Origin: a bacterium
GTDB lineage: Bacteria; SZUA-79; Acidulodesulfobacterales; Acidulodesulfobacteraceae
Assembly (NCBI GenBank): GCA_021800805.1
Contig: JAJYYR010000001.1
Span: 372,001-436,000 of the forward strand
Direction: 5' to 3'
Length of the DNA: 64,000 nucleotides
The position numbers and the translations under genes are program-made. The notes beneath the pieces are model-generated. The model saw only the letters and a list, made by a program, of their open reading frames with translations, did no database searches and had not been told where the DNA came from. Positions 1 through 9,553 of this stretch are shown one piece after another (the first letter of the stretch is position 1; every line of letters begins with the position of its first letter).

Positions 1-1
1 A

Positions 2-2635
2 TTAGAACCGCCGCCCGGTTTTAAGAATAAGGGTATGGAAGCCGAATTATTAGAACTTTATGAAGCGATTGGCGTATTAAATAACGCCATTATAGAAGGA
101 CATAAAGAAAATATCCTTATAGTATCTACCATAAACGACTTTAGCAGGAATATAACCGTTCAAGACGATATAAACACCGTCGCCGGTAAGCTTATTTCCA
201 TTATAGTAGAAAAAATGGGGTTCGACCACAGCTGGTTCGGCGTGACGAACGAAGCAGGTAGAGAAGTAAAAGTGAAAGCGTCTTACAAAGGCGATTTTTT
301 TACTTATGCGAAGAACCTTGTTATAAAGTACGACGATTCGAACTATATGCAAAGTTTAACCGGAAAAGCTTTGAGGGCTATGAACTATATGGTAATTAAC
401 GATGTTTCGTCCGACGAAACCGTGCCTCGGTATAAACAAAAGCTTTTAGAATATAATTTTTTGTCCGCAGGGGCGTTCCCTTTAATTGCTAACGGCGAAA
501 TATACGGAATAATAGGAGTTTATTCCAAGAAAAAAAACGCTTTTACCGGAATAGAACCGGCAATCATCTTTAATCTTGCCGGGTATGCGGCGCATATCGT
601 TCAATACCTCGAAAATCTAAAAAGGTCTATAATTTTATCGGAAATGGCAGAAAACATGCTGCTCTATATTGCGCAGGCCGGCGAAACGGAAAATAGCGAA
701 AATACGTCAAAAAGCCAACCCGAGAACCGGGAGTTTTTTAGCGGCGTCGAAGAAAATTTAAATGCGGATTTTGTAGAATTTATAGCCTATGACACGGCAA
801 GCGCCGAAATAACGGATGCGCTGTTTTCGAGAGGCTGGGATTACAACATAGGAGTAAGTTCTATAACTCCGGCTCCCACTGGATTCGTAAGGGAGAGGGT
901 TGCCAAAGACAGGTTAGACGCTTACGATTATCTGGAGGACGATTTTGCTACCCCTGTATTTAAAGATATGGGAGTGCGCGACATAATCCTGTTCGCTTTT
1001 AAGGGTTCGAAAAATCGCAGGTATTTGGCGGTAACGGGTGTGAAGGGCAGGAGGAAGGTTTTTAAGGCGCGGGATATGGATTTTTTCAGGGACGCAATGA
1101 CGCTGTTTGCCGGATATTACGAAATAAATAAATTATATAGGCATCTGGGGTCATCCTTAGAGCTTCTTGAAAACAGGGAAGTTTTGATAAACAAGATGGT
1201 TGCGTTTGGGTTGGTTTCGGTAAATATCGGCAAAAAAACTATAGATATTTATAACGACTATTTCGCTTCTATTTTTAATATAGGTAAATTTAGCGTTCCG
1301 CTTGAAATAGACGAATTTTACGAAAAAATAAAAACAGCGTTCGAAGAAGAAACTTTTGCCGAAGAAATATTTCGAACTTATGTAAAGAACAGATACGTAT
1401 CGACGATAGACAGCGTAGAAATAAGGCTTAAATCAGGCGTTATATTAAGCATGAAGTCGACCCTTTTTTTAACTAAAGACGGAGAAGTTATACGCCTTCT
1501 GGTATTCGAAAACATAACGGACATAAAAAAATATATAAACGACATAGAAAGGTCGAAACAAAGATTAAATATACTATATGACCTTTCATATAAGCTTTCC
1601 TATGTTTTTACGCTGGAATATGCCATCAAAACTTTTGCCGAAGGGATTTATTCGATAAAAAAAGAAGAAGGCGGAATAGTCGATTCTCTTCATATAAATA
1701 TATTTGATACCGTTAATAAAAAAACGGTTACATCGTTGATTTATTGCCGGAAAGAAAATGAACAGGGAGAAGAACCCGCTTCTAAAAATTACTCCGAGTC
1801 TTCCAAGATAATAGTTTCGACTAACAGTATAGATTACGAGGATTATCTTTCAAACTGCAAATTATTAAAAAACGGAAAAAAATCAAACAGCGACGGAACA
1901 GTCGATGATTGCGAATTTAGGGGGACAAACGGAAGCTATAAGTGCTTCGTCATTAAAATTAGCGACGAGGTTGCAGGAACAGTTTCGATAGATTCCAAAG
2001 AAAAAAATTTCTTTTCCCCGGAAATAACGGATTTGATAAAGGAAATAATTAATATAGCATCGCCGGTGTTTGCAAAACTTATATTAATAGAAACGAATAA
2101 GGAACTTGCAATCACCGATTCTCTTACCGGAATACACAATAGGCGGTTTATGTACGAATTTACGAAGAGGGAATTATCGAGGGCACAGAGAAATCAAGCC
2201 GACCTTTCTATAGTTATTTTAGATATAGATAAATTTAAAGAAATAAACGATAATTTCGGTCATCATATAGGCGATATTATGCTCTTGGAGTTCACGAACG
2301 ATTTAAAAAATGTTTTAATGAGGAAACAGGATCTTATAACAAGATACGGCGGCGACGAGTTCGTAATAATTTTGCCCGATACCGATAAAGATAACGCCCT
2401 AAAATTAATGGAAAAATTGAGAATTCATATTAAAAACAAAATATATTATTTTGAAAATAATTTAAGTTTAAATATTACGGTATCGATCGGGGTAGCAAAT
2501 TTAAGGTCTAAGGCGGCAGACGAAAAAATAAAAAACAGCAAAGACCCCGAAGAGATTTTAAACGTTCTTTTAAAAATTGCGGACGACAATTTATATAAAG
2601 CGAAGGATTTAGGAAGGGACAAAGTTGTAGGATAA
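2..2635 (+). CDS. Multi-sensor diguanylate cyclase (GAF/PAS/GAF plus GGDEF), 5' partial
   Basis: Makes cyclic di-GMP from two GTP in the cytoplasm. The frame has no stop back to the window edge, and the ATG at 35 has only a badly placed AAGGG (spacing 1), so the true start probably lies upstream. Counting from that ATG (866 residues), a GAF-like domain spans about 30-200, a second about 235-375, a PAS-like segment about 385-500 and a third GAF-like region about 510-685. The GGDEF domain begins at the DSLTGIHNRR signature (about 694). The active site is intact (RYGGDEF, GGDEF at 772-776). Five residues before it lies RKQD (763-766), the product-inhibition I-site RxxD at its canonical spacing, so feedback control is expected. 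No membrane segment is visible. The ligands of the sensor domains cannot be told from sequence. Confidence 0.9.
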   Translation, partial: LEPPPGFKNKGMEAELLELYEAIGVLNNAIIEGHKENILIVSTINDFSRNITVQDDINTVAGKLISIIVEKMGFDHSWFGVTNEAGREVKVKASYKGDFFTYAKNLVIKYDDSNYMQSLTGKALRAMNYMVINDVSSDETVPRYKQKLLEYNFLSAGAFPLIANGEIYGIIGVYSKKKNAFTGIEPAIIFNLAGYAAHIVQYLENLKRSIILSEMAENMLLYIAQAGETENSENTSKSQPENREFFSGVEENLNADFVEFIAYDTASAEITDALFSRGWDYNIGVSSITPAPTGFVRERVAKDRLDAYDYLEDDFATPVFKDMGVRDIILFAFKGSKNRRYLAVTGVKGRRKVFKARDMDFFRDAMTLFAGYYEINKLYRHLGSSLELLENREVLINKMVAFGLVSVNIGKKTIDIYNDYFASIFNIGKFSVPLEIDEFYEKIKTAFEEETFAEEIFRTYVKNRYVSTIDSVEIRLKSGVILSMKSTLFLTKDGEVIRLLVFENITDIKKYINDIERSKQRLNILYDLSYKLSYVFTLEYAIKTFAEGIYSIKKEEGGIVDSLHINIFDTVNKKTVTSLIYCRKENEQGEEPASKNYSESSKIIVSTNSIDYEDYLSNCKLLKNGKKSNSDGTVDDCEFRGTNGSYKCFVIKISDEVAGTVSIDSKEKNFFSPEITDLIKEIINIASPVFAKLILIETNKELAITDSLTGIHNRRFMYEFTKRELSRAQRNQADLSIVILDIDKFKEINDNFGHHIGDIMLLEFTNDLKNVLMRKQDLITRYGGDEFVIILPDTDKDNALKLMEKLRIHIKNKIYYFENNLSLNITVSIGVANLRSKAADEKIKNSKDPEEILNVLLKIADDNLYKAKDLGRDKVVG

Positions 2636-2675
2636 ATTTATTGTTATATTGTTAATAACTTTTGCTAAAAAGAGG

Positions 2676-2704
2676 TTGACAATATTATTAAAACCTATTA
2701 AAAT
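2676..2704 (+). promoter_or_regulatory. Sigma-70 type promoter of rplU-rpmA
   Basis: TTGACA (2676-2681), 17-base spacer, TAAAAT (2699-2704). It has a perfect -35 and one mismatch in the -10, and lies about 65 bases before the rplU start. It sits in the first intergenic gap after the GGDEF gene, so it is the likely start of the ribosomal-protein transcript. The leader shows no obvious hairpin. Confidence 0.7.
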
Positions 2705-2769
2705 AATTTATTCAAGTATAAACATACCGGATATATATTATATTTTAATTCAAGTAAAGAGGATTATTA

Positions 2770-3081
2770 ATGAACAATTATGCGATTATAGCCTCAGGCT
2801 CTAAGCAATACGTAGTTGCTGCCGGAGATATTGTCAGAGTTGAAACTTTAGGTAAAGAAAAAGGCGAAGAGATAACATTTAAACCGATAGCTCTTAAGAA
2901 TGAGGGCGGTTTACTGACCGATAAACAGGTTTTAAAGGATAAGAACGTTACCGGCACGGTGGTTAGAAACGGAAGGGCTAAAAAAATAATAGTATTTAAA
3001 ATGAAACGCCGTAAAGACGAAAGAAAAAAAAGAGGACACAGGCAGAACTTTACGGAAGTCAGAATAACCGCTATTTCATAA
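2770..3081 (+). CDS. rplU: 50S ribosomal protein L21
   Basis: Structural protein of the large ribosomal subunit that binds 23S rRNA. It has 103 residues, the normal size for bL21, with the family opening (YAIIASGSKQY) and the basic C-terminal KMKRRKDERKKRGHRQ stretch. The ATG is preceded by AGAGGA at good spacing. It is the first gene after a strong promoter and is followed 82 bases later by rpmA, the near-universal L21-L27 pairing. Confidence 0.97.
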   Translation: MNNYAIIASGSKQYVVAAGDIVRVETLGKEKGEEITFKPIALKNEGGLLTDKQVLKDKNVTGTVVRNGRAKKIIVFKMKRRKDERKKRGHRQNFTEVRITAIS

Positions 3082-3163
3082 CAGGATATAAAGCAAGATA
3101 TAAAAATAATTTTAAATTTTAAAATAACTATAGCTTATTATAGTAATTTATTAAGGTGATATT

Positions 3164-3427
3164 ATGGCGCACAAAAAAGCCGGAGGCAGTTCAAGAAACG
3201 GAAGAGACAGTCAAGGGCAAAGAAGAGGAGTAAAAAGGTTCGGCGGTCAATTAGTCAAACCCGGGGAAATTATAGTCCGGCAGGTGGGTTCTTCTTTTCA
3301 TCCCGGAAAATATGTTAAAGAAGGCAAGGATTACACTCTTTATTCCATAATAAAAGGTTTTGTAAAATTTCATGCCGGAAAAAATAACAGAAGATTCGTC
3401 AGCATTATACCCGTGGAAGAACAATAA
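3164..3427 (+). CDS. rpmA: 50S ribosomal protein L27
   Basis: Large-subunit protein whose N-terminal tail reaches the peptidyl-transferase centre. It has 87 residues and begins [16 protein letters not shown], so it carries no Firmicute-type cleavable N-terminal extension. The motif after NGRDS reads [13 protein letters not shown] instead of the common NPKRLGVK form, a modest variation. The Shine-Dalgarno is AAGGTGAT. It is cotranscribed with rplU and followed by a long perfect hairpin. Confidence 0.96.
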   Translation: MAHKKAGGSSRNGRDSQGQRRGVKRFGGQLVKPGEIIVRQVGSSFHPGKYVKEGKDYTLYSIIKGFVKFHAGKNNRRFVSIIPVEEQ

Positions 3428-3463
3428 TATTTGACGGCAGGTTATATATCCTGCCGTCAAATA
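3428..3463 (+). terminator. 14-bp perfect hairpin after rpmA, terminator-like but without a T-tract
   Basis: The left arm 3428-3441 and right arm 3450-3463 are perfect reverse complements around an 8-base loop, starting immediately after the rpmA stop codon. The downstream bases are AAAGAAAAT rather than a run of T. It could therefore act as a 3'-end stabiliser or a Rho-assisted end rather than a classical intrinsic terminator. Confidence 0.5.
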
Positions 3464-3566
3464 AAGAAAATATTACATATTCCACAGGATTCCCGCCGTT
3501 AAATCATTTAGATTTCTCACGATAACGAAGTATTTTATTGTAACAGCAGTCAATTAACCATTTTAT

Positions 3567-4589
3567 ATGAAATTTGTCGATAATGCTCTGATAACCATTG
3601 CTTCCGGCAACGGAGGCAGGGGCGCCGTCAGTTTTAGGAGAGAGAAATTTATCCCTAAGGGGGGACCGGACGGCGGCAACGGGGGTAAAGGAGGGGACGT
3701 AATTTTTAAAGTTTCCCATAACATAACAAGTCTCCTTGATTTCAGATATAAACCCAGATATATTGCGGAAAACGGCGGCAACGGACAGGGCAATAACAAA
3801 ACAGGCAGAAACGGAAAGGATCTTATTATAACGGTTCCTATCGGCACGACGGTCGTCGATTTAGATTCCAACGAAATCATAGCAGATCTCTCGATAGACG
3901 GCGAGAAAGTAGTGTTGTTAAGAGGCGGAGTCGGCGGCAAAGGCAATTCTTTTTTTAAGACTTCTACGAACAGAAGACCCCGCTTTGCCCAGCCGGGAAT
4001 ATCCGGTAAAACCAAAAAAGTCCGGCTTATTTTGAAAAGCCTCGGCGACGTCGGCATAGTAGGTCTTCCAAACGCGGGTAAATCAACTCTTATATCTAAA
4101 TTAACGGGCTCCCGTCCAAAAATAGCTTCATATCCGTTTACCACTAAAACCCCGAATCTTGGAGTTTTTTTTGACGAAAAATCCGATAAAATTTTAACTT
4201 TAATCGATATACCGGGTATAATAGACGGCGCTTCGGAAGGGGCAGGTTTAGGTTTGAGGTTTTTAAGCCACATAGAAAGGTCTAATATGCTGCTTCATTT
4301 AATAGAAATCGGAACGTTAAAAGAAATTGCAGACAGGTATGAAACATTAATTAAAGAAATAGCCGGATATAAAGAAGAAATATTAAAAAAAGAACAGATA
4401 GCGGTTATAAACAAGATAGATTTAATAACCGATGCGAAAAAGTTAAATAAGATTGTGAAAGACGCCGAAAAATTTTTTAAAAATAAGAATATTCCGGTAT
4501 ATTTTATTTCTGCTTATAACGGAACGGGCATAGATGAACTCAAAAATATTTTAAATACGGCTTTGAATAAAAAAGAGATTGAGATATAA
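3567..4589 (+). CDS. obgE: GTPase ObgE/CgtA
   Basis: Essential ribosome-associated GTPase acting in 50S assembly and stress signalling. It has 340 residues. The glycine-rich Obg fold (about 1-158) shows the typical GNGGRGAVSFRREKF and GGPDGGNGG repeats. The G domain follows with GLPNAGKST (G1, about 165-173), DIPGI (G3) and NKID (G4). There is no long C-terminal extension, so it is the short ObgE form. No clear Shine-Dalgarno precedes the ATG. The position after rplU-rpmA and before proBA matches deltaproteobacterial gene order. Confidence 0.97.
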   Translation: MKFVDNALITIASGNGGRGAVSFRREKFIPKGGPDGGNGGKGGDVIFKVSHNITSLLDFRYKPRYIAENGGNGQGNNKTGRNGKDLIITVPIGTTVVDLDSNEIIADLSIDGEKVVLLRGGVGGKGNSFFKTSTNRRPRFAQPGISGKTKKVRLILKSLGDVGIVGLPNAGKSTLISKLTGSRPKIASYPFTTKTPNLGVFFDEKSDKILTLIDIPGIIDGASEGAGLGLRFLSHIERSNMLLHLIEIGTLKEIADRYETLIKEIAGYKEEILKKEQIAVINKIDLITDAKKLNKIVKDAEKFFKNKNIPVYFISAYNGTGIDELKNILNTALNKKEIEI

Positions 4590-4629
4590 TTTAAAAATAT
4601 AATTAATCTATTAATAATATAATAATTTA

Positions 4630-5781
4630 ATGGAAGAACTGAATAATTTTAAAAAATATTTAGATTCTAAGAAGAGAATAGTTATAAAAATAGGCACGCA
4701 GGTGCTTCTAGATAAAAAAGGAAAACCGTCTTTAACCGCATTTAAAAATATCTGCGACTTTTCTTTTTCGTTAATCGGCCAAAAAAAAGAAGTAATACTC
4801 GTTTCTTCCGGAGCCATTGCCGCCGGAAAAGATTTATTGGATATAAACTCCGGATTAAATAATTTTTCAATTCCTCAAAAACAGGCGTTTGCCGCCTGCG
4901 GACAACCTGTATTAATGAGGAATTATAATTCCTGCTTTAAATGCCGCGGGCTTAAAACAGCGCAGATTCTTTTAACAAAAGAAGACATATCCGTCAGGAG
5001 AAGATTTACAAACGCAAGGAATACCATATACGAATTATTAAATAACGGAGTTATTCCTATAATAAACGAAAACGACACGGTTTCATACGAAGAAATAAAA
5101 TTTTCCGATAACGACCATTTATCCGCCCTTGTCTTAAACTTAGTATGCGCCGATTTATTCATAATTCTTTCCAACGTGAAAGGCGTTTTCGATAAAAATC
5201 CAAACCTTCATAAAGACGCCAAGCCGATAAGAATAATAAACGATATAAAAAACTATATTAAAAATTTTAAAGAAACATCTAAAAGCCTGCACGGCACGGG
5301 CGGGATGAAATCTAAACTTTATGCATCTTACATTGCATCGAGCGCAGGCGTAGATACCGTTATTATGTCGGGAAAAAACAAAAAAAGCCTTGATTCTTTA
5401 ATAGACGGAAATTTAATCGGAACGTTGATTAGTTCCTCTATGGATAAAATAAATAAAAAAAAGCACTGGCTTTTGTTCGGAATGGAAAAAGCAGGTGAAA
5501 TCGTTGCGGATGAAGGAGCTCTTAAAGCGATTACTTATCAAAACAAAAGTCTTCTTGCAAGCGGCATCGTTAAAATAAAAGGGGATTTTAAAAAAGGCGA
5601 CGGCATCTATATAGTAAACGAAAAAGGCGATGTATTTTCTAAGGGCATAACCAATCTTGATTCGGGAGATATAAAAAAGATAAAAGGATTAAGTTCAGGA
5701 GAAATAAAATCAAAATTCGGCAAAGAGGGTATATCTTCTTTAGTCGTTCATAAAGATAAAATGGTAGTTTCTATAATATAG
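4630..5781 (+). CDS. proB: Glutamate 5-kinase
   Basis: First step of proline synthesis: ATP-dependent phosphorylation of glutamate at the gamma carboxyl. It has 383 residues: an amino-acid kinase domain (about 15-265; IKIGTQVL near the start, VSSGAIAAG, INENDTVS, and GTGGMKSKLYAS for substrate and nucleotide binding), then a PUA domain (about 285-370). This two-domain form is the proline-feedback-regulated type. It starts 40 bases after obgE and is followed 22 bases later by proA, whose product uses the unstable glutamyl phosphate. Confidence 0.96.
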   Translation: MEELNNFKKYLDSKKRIVIKIGTQVLLDKKGKPSLTAFKNICDFSFSLIGQKKEVILVSSGAIAAGKDLLDINSGLNNFSIPQKQAFAACGQPVLMRNYNSCFKCRGLKTAQILLTKEDISVRRRFTNARNTIYELLNNGVIPIINENDTVSYEEIKFSDNDHLSALVLNLVCADLFIILSNVKGVFDKNPNLHKDAKPIRIINDIKNYIKNFKETSKSLHGTGGMKSKLYASYIASSAGVDTVIMSGKNKKSLDSLIDGNLIGTLISSSMDKINKKKHWLLFGMEKAGEIVADEGALKAITYQNKSLLASGIVKIKGDFKKGDGIYIVNEKGDVFSKGITNLDSGDIKKIKGLSSGEIKSKFGKEGISSLVVHKDKMVVSII

Positions 5782-5803
5782 CATATAAGCGGGAGCAATA
5801 ATT

Positions 5804-7081
5804 ATGCAACAAAATAACGAAATGCCGTCTATAAAAGAGATTGCCGAAAAGGCTTACAGGGCGAGCGGTAGTATTGCAAATGCGGGTTCGGAAACAAAAC
5901 TTAATATACTCGGAACGCTTAAAAGCCTTTTGATTAAGGACAAAAAACGGATAGAAGTCGAAAATGCCAAAGATATAGAAAGCGCAAAATCCGCCGGTCT
6001 TAGCAAGCCTATGATAGACAGGCTTTTTATCTCCGAAAAGACATTCGGTTCAATGATTAATTCCATAGAAGATGTAATGAAAATAAAAGACCCTGTTGGA
6101 GAAATAGAAAATATGACGACAAGACCCAACGGTCTTATGGTGGGTAGGATGCGGATACCGCTTGGCGTAATCGGGATAATTTACGAATCGAGGCCGAACG
6201 TCACTATCGATGCCTCTATATTGTGCCTGCTTTCGGGAAATGCCGTAATTTTACGCGGCGGTTCTGAGGCCATTAATTCAAATAAAATACTTGCTTCTAT
6301 CGTTTCCAAAAGCATAGAGCTAAACGGACTTTCTCCTGAAACCGTTTCGATAGTTCCATATACCGACAGGTCGGCGATAAAAGAATTAATATCCCAAAAA
6401 AAATATATAGATCTGATAATACCGAGAGGCGGGCAGGGTCTTATCTCATTCGTAACGGAAAATTCTAAAATTCCGGTAATAAAACACGACAAGGGGGTAT
6501 GTCATATATATGTCGATAAATATGCAGACGTTAAAGAATCCATAGGAGTAATTATTAACTCAAAAGTTCAGCGCCCTTCGGTCTGCAATGCTTTAGAAAC
6601 TCTTATCGTCCATTCCGAAATATTAGATGAATTTATGCCGGGGATGCTTGAAGAACTTAAAAAAAATAATGTAGAAACCAGAGTTGACGGTGAAATATTA
6701 AATATTTTTAAGAATAAATTTAATTTTATAACCGAGGCGGAAAGTTCCGACTGGGATGCCGAATACTTAAATCTTACTCTGTCGGTAAAAGCCGTTAAAG
6801 ATATGGACGATGCGATAAGCCATATAAAACTGCACGGTTCTAATCATACCGAATCTATAATGACGGAAAACTATTTCCGGGCATTAGAATTTATTAAGAA
6901 AGTAAATTCTTCCTGCGTTTTAGTTAATGCCTCGACAAGATTTAACGACGGTTTCGAGCTGGGACTCGGGGCTGAAATAGGCATATCTACTTCAAAAATT
7001 CATGCGTTTGGACCGATGGGAGCAAAAGAACTTACCACTACCAAATTTATAGTACTGGGAAATTATCAGAAAAGACTATAG
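5804..7081 (+). CDS. proA: Gamma-glutamyl phosphate reductase
   Basis: NADPH-dependent reduction of glutamyl 5-phosphate to glutamate semialdehyde, the second proline step. It has 425 residues and an aldehyde-dehydrogenase-like fold. The catalytic cysteine is C261 in the RPSVCNALETLIVH signature. Other family marks are IYESRPNVT and the C-terminal GLGAEIGISTSKIHAFGPMG. The Shine-Dalgarno is GGGAGCAA. Adjacent to proB on the same strand, so probably one transcript. Confidence 0.97.
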   Translation: MQQNNEMPSIKEIAEKAYRASGSIANAGSETKLNILGTLKSLLIKDKKRIEVENAKDIESAKSAGLSKPMIDRLFISEKTFGSMINSIEDVMKIKDPVGEIENMTTRPNGLMVGRMRIPLGVIGIIYESRPNVTIDASILCLLSGNAVILRGGSEAINSNKILASIVSKSIELNGLSPETVSIVPYTDRSAIKELISQKKYIDLIIPRGGQGLISFVTENSKIPVIKHDKGVCHIYVDKYADVKESIGVIINSKVQRPSVCNALETLIVHSEILDEFMPGMLEELKKNNVETRVDGEILNIFKNKFNFITEAESSDWDAEYLNLTLSVKAVKDMDDAISHIKLHGSNHTESIMTENYFRALEFIKKVNSSCVLVNASTRFNDGFELGLGAEIGISTSKIHAFGPMGAKELTTTKFIVLGNYQKRL

Positions 7082-7091
7082 GTCATAGATT

Positions 7092-7739
7092 ATGAAAATA
7101 GGAATTTTTGGCGGCACATTCAATCCTGTTCATTTTGGACATTTGAGGGCCGCGGAAGAAGTTGCGCAGACATTTTTAGATAAGGTCATATTTATACCTA
7201 CCAATATAACGTCGAATAAAAAAATGCAGGATATTAATCCTGAAAACAGAATAGAAATGCTAAATATAGCAATCAAAAACCATAAAAAATTCGAGTCGTC
7301 CGATATCGAAATAAAAAGAGGCGGTTTTTCTTATTCATACGATACTATCGTTCAGTTGGAAAAAATATATCCGTCGGACGAATTATATTTCATTGCGGGA
7401 ATGGATGCATACTTTGATATAAAAAATTGGAAAAATGCCGCAGAGATTTTCGATAAAATTAATTTTATCGTCGTCAACAGGTCAAATAAAAAATCTGATT
7501 TAAAAAATTTAATAAAGCTTATCGATTTTTTGCCCGATAAATTTAAAAAAGGCATAAGAGTAGATTATGCAGAAAACAGACTTATTTTAGGTAATAACAA
7601 ACTTATATATTTTTTTAAAATCACAAGGCTCGATATTTCTTCTACGGTCATAAGAAATAATTTTAAAAATAATATTTCCAATCTCTTTTTATTGCCAAAC
7701 GATGTTATTAATTATATAATAAATAATAAATTATATTAA
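7092..7739 (+). CDS. nadD: Nicotinate-nucleotide adenylyltransferase
   Basis: Converts nicotinate mononucleotide and ATP to deamido-NAD, the late common step of NAD synthesis. It has 215 residues. The N-terminal GIFGGTFNPVHFGHL carries the HxGH nucleotidyl-transferase signature, and the C-terminal DISSTVIRNNF is the ISSTxIR family motif. It starts 10 bases after proA. The nadD-rsfS pairing is widely conserved. Confidence 0.95.
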   Translation: MKIGIFGGTFNPVHFGHLRAAEEVAQTFLDKVIFIPTNITSNKKMQDINPENRIEMLNIAIKNHKKFESSDIEIKRGGFSYSYDTIVQLEKIYPSDELYFIAGMDAYFDIKNWKNAAEIFDKINFIVVNRSNKKSDLKNLIKLIDFLPDKFKKGIRVDYAENRLILGNNKLIYFFKITRLDISSTVIRNNFKNNISNLFLLPNDVINYIINNKLY

Positions 7740-7762
7740 GGCGGCGGAAAACGATAGATACT

Positions 7763-8146
7763 TTGAAAAGCGGCAGAAAACCGCTTAAAAGAACGAATAA
7801 GGATATTAGATCGGTCATAAACTTTCTTTTAGAGAAAAAGGCGCATAATATTTTAGTCCTTGACGTCAGGAAAGTTTCCGGAATAACCGATTTTATAATT
7901 ATAGCCGGCGGCTCATCGGACAGACAGCTCAATGCGATAGCGGACAATCTGCTCAAATCTTTCAAACAGAAGCCTCTTGGACAAGAAGGTTTTTCTACTC
8001 CCGGCTCAAGATGGATTGTTATAGACTACGGCAATATGATGATACATTTAATCCATGACGATTTAAGATCATACTATAATATCGAGGGGCTGTGGCCGGA
8101 GGCAAAAGAATTAACGGTCGAAGATTCTATTGATGGAAAAATTTAA
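7763..8146 (+). CDS. rsfS: Ribosomal silencing factor RsfS
   Basis: Binds L14 on the 50S subunit and blocks subunit joining during starvation. It has 127 residues. Family marks are DITDFIIIAGG-like (GITDFIIIAGGSSDRQ), the W in RWIVIDYGNMMIHL, and the C-terminal YYNIEGLWPEA. The only suitable start is TTG at 7763; no strong Shine-Dalgarno is visible, so it may be translated by coupling to nadD 23 bases upstream. Confidence 0.92.
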   Translation: MKSGRKPLKRTNKDIRSVINFLLEKKAHNILVLDVRKVSGITDFIIIAGGSSDRQLNAIADNLLKSFKQKPLGQEGFSTPGSRWIVIDYGNMMIHLIHDDLRSYYNIEGLWPEAKELTVEDSIDGKI

Positions 8147-8169
8147 TTTTAACTTAGGTTAATTTCTAT

Positions 8170-9543
8170 ATGTATATAATAACTATAATCGTGGCGATAC
8201 TAATACTCGTTGCATTTTTCGAGTATCTTTACGCGCTTAATCCGCAGAGAGTTCTTTTGCATTATGCCCCCGGACAACATCATATTCTTAACAGTTATCT
8301 TATAATTTATATATTTTCCGCATTTTTAATAGGCATCGCGCTTATATTAATTATAAATGCATTAAAGGATTCTATCTCCCAGATAAAAAATCTAATATAC
8401 AAAAGAAAGCAGTATATAAAAACAGAATTAGACAACTCGGTCAATAAGGCATTTGATGCATACATTAAAGGACAATACGATAAAGGAATCGATCTAATTA
8501 AGAAATATTTATTAAATTATCCTAATAATCTTAGCGCTTATCTTCTTCTTGCAAAGATATATAAACATAAAGGAAGAGTTAAAGAATCCGAAAATGCGCT
8601 TAATAAGGCTTTAGAGATAGAAAAAGAAAATATTACGGCGCTCAATGAAGCCGGTAATCTTTATAAGCTTAATAAAGATTACGATAAGGCCGTTTTTTAT
8701 CTAAATAAAGCGCTGGAATATTCCCCGGACAATCTTTACGCTATAACTCAGCTGAAAGATATATTTATCAAAAAAGAAGAGTGGAAGAATGCTTACAGGA
8801 TGTCTAAATTGTTTCTTTCGCACTCGAAAGACAAAGAGATTAATAAAAAAGAAGAACAGATTATGCTTGGACTTAAATATGAATTCGGGAAATATCTTCT
8901 GGAATCGGAAAATGATACCGAGAGGTCGGTGAAACGTTTTAATCAGGTACTCGGACAGAATAAAAATTTTGTTCCCGCTTATATATCCCTTGGAGACGCA
9001 TTTGTAAAAAAGGGAAAAATTAACGAAGCTTTTGAGCTATGGGAGAAAGCATTTCTGAAGACCGGCAATCTGGCTTTAATTATAAAAATTGAAGATATTT
9101 CTATAAAAACAAACCATCCGGAAAATATAATTAGATTTTATCAGGAGCTTATATATGATAACCCGGAAAGATGGGAATACAGGCTTTTTCTGGGGAAATT
9201 ATATGTCAGATTGGAAATGATAGACGAAGCTCTTTCTAATCTATCTTTAATTCCTCCGTCGGTATTTAAAGATAATTCTCTAAATATGTTACTTGCGGAA
9301 TGTTATTTCAAAAGAGGAAAATATAACGATGCATCGGTAAATTTTAGAAAAGCGCTTAAAAGCAAATACCCGGTTAAATTGCCCTTCGTGTGCTCAAACT
9401 GCGGGTTTGTTTCATATAATTATTCTTCTATATGTCCCTCGTGCAATTTCTGGAATACGTTTAATATAAAAACATCTGGAACTCTTTATGAAACCGGCGT
9501 CAAAGACGAAATAAAAAATATATCTCCTTTTGTTTCCGAATAA
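8170..9543 (+). CDS. LapA-like/LapB-like fusion: membrane-anchored TPR protein with C-terminal zinc ribbon
   Basis: 457 residues. Two hydrophobic helices at the N terminus (about 1-22 and 42-65), separated by a short NPQRVLLHYAPG loop, look like the small membrane protein LapA (DUF1049). They are followed by a basic coil and TPR repeats from about 95 to 400, as in LapB/YciM. The end carries a rubredoxin-like metal site, C408-x2-C411 and C422-x2-C425 (FVCSNCGF, ICPSCNFW), the hallmark of LapB. In E. coli LapB couples LpxC to FtsH and so limits LPS synthesis, and LapA is a separate neighbouring gene. I infer the same role at the inner membrane. No lpxC or ftsH is nearby. A generic TPR protein remains possible, but the ribbon favours LapB. 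Confidence 0.75.
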   Translation: MYIITIIVAILILVAFFEYLYALNPQRVLLHYAPGQHHILNSYLIIYIFSAFLIGIALILIINALKDSISQIKNLIYKRKQYIKTELDNSVNKAFDAYIKGQYDKGIDLIKKYLLNYPNNLSAYLLLAKIYKHKGRVKESENALNKALEIEKENITALNEAGNLYKLNKDYDKAVFYLNKALEYSPDNLYAITQLKDIFIKKEEWKNAYRMSKLFLSHSKDKEINKKEEQIMLGLKYEFGKYLLESENDTERSVKRFNQVLGQNKNFVPAYISLGDAFVKKGKINEAFELWEKAFLKTGNLALIIKIEDISIKTNHPENIIRFYQELIYDNPERWEYRLFLGKLYVRLEMIDEALSNLSLIPPSVFKDNSLNMLLAECYFKRGKYNDASVNFRKALKSKYPVKLPFVCSNCGFVSYNYSSICPSCNFWNTFNIKTSGTLYETGVKDEIKNISPFVSE

Positions 9544-9553
9544 AAAAAACGAT

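Noticed and set aside
3563..4273. 236-codon open frame on the minus strand
   Set aside because: It is the exact antisense of obgE; the Pro/Leu-rich translation mirrors the Gly-rich Obg domain. obgE itself has all family motifs.
9530..9553. TTG start for gpmI overlapping the LapB-like gene
   Set aside because: It adds eight residues not expected in the family and has no ribosome site; ATG 9554 fits homologous N termini.
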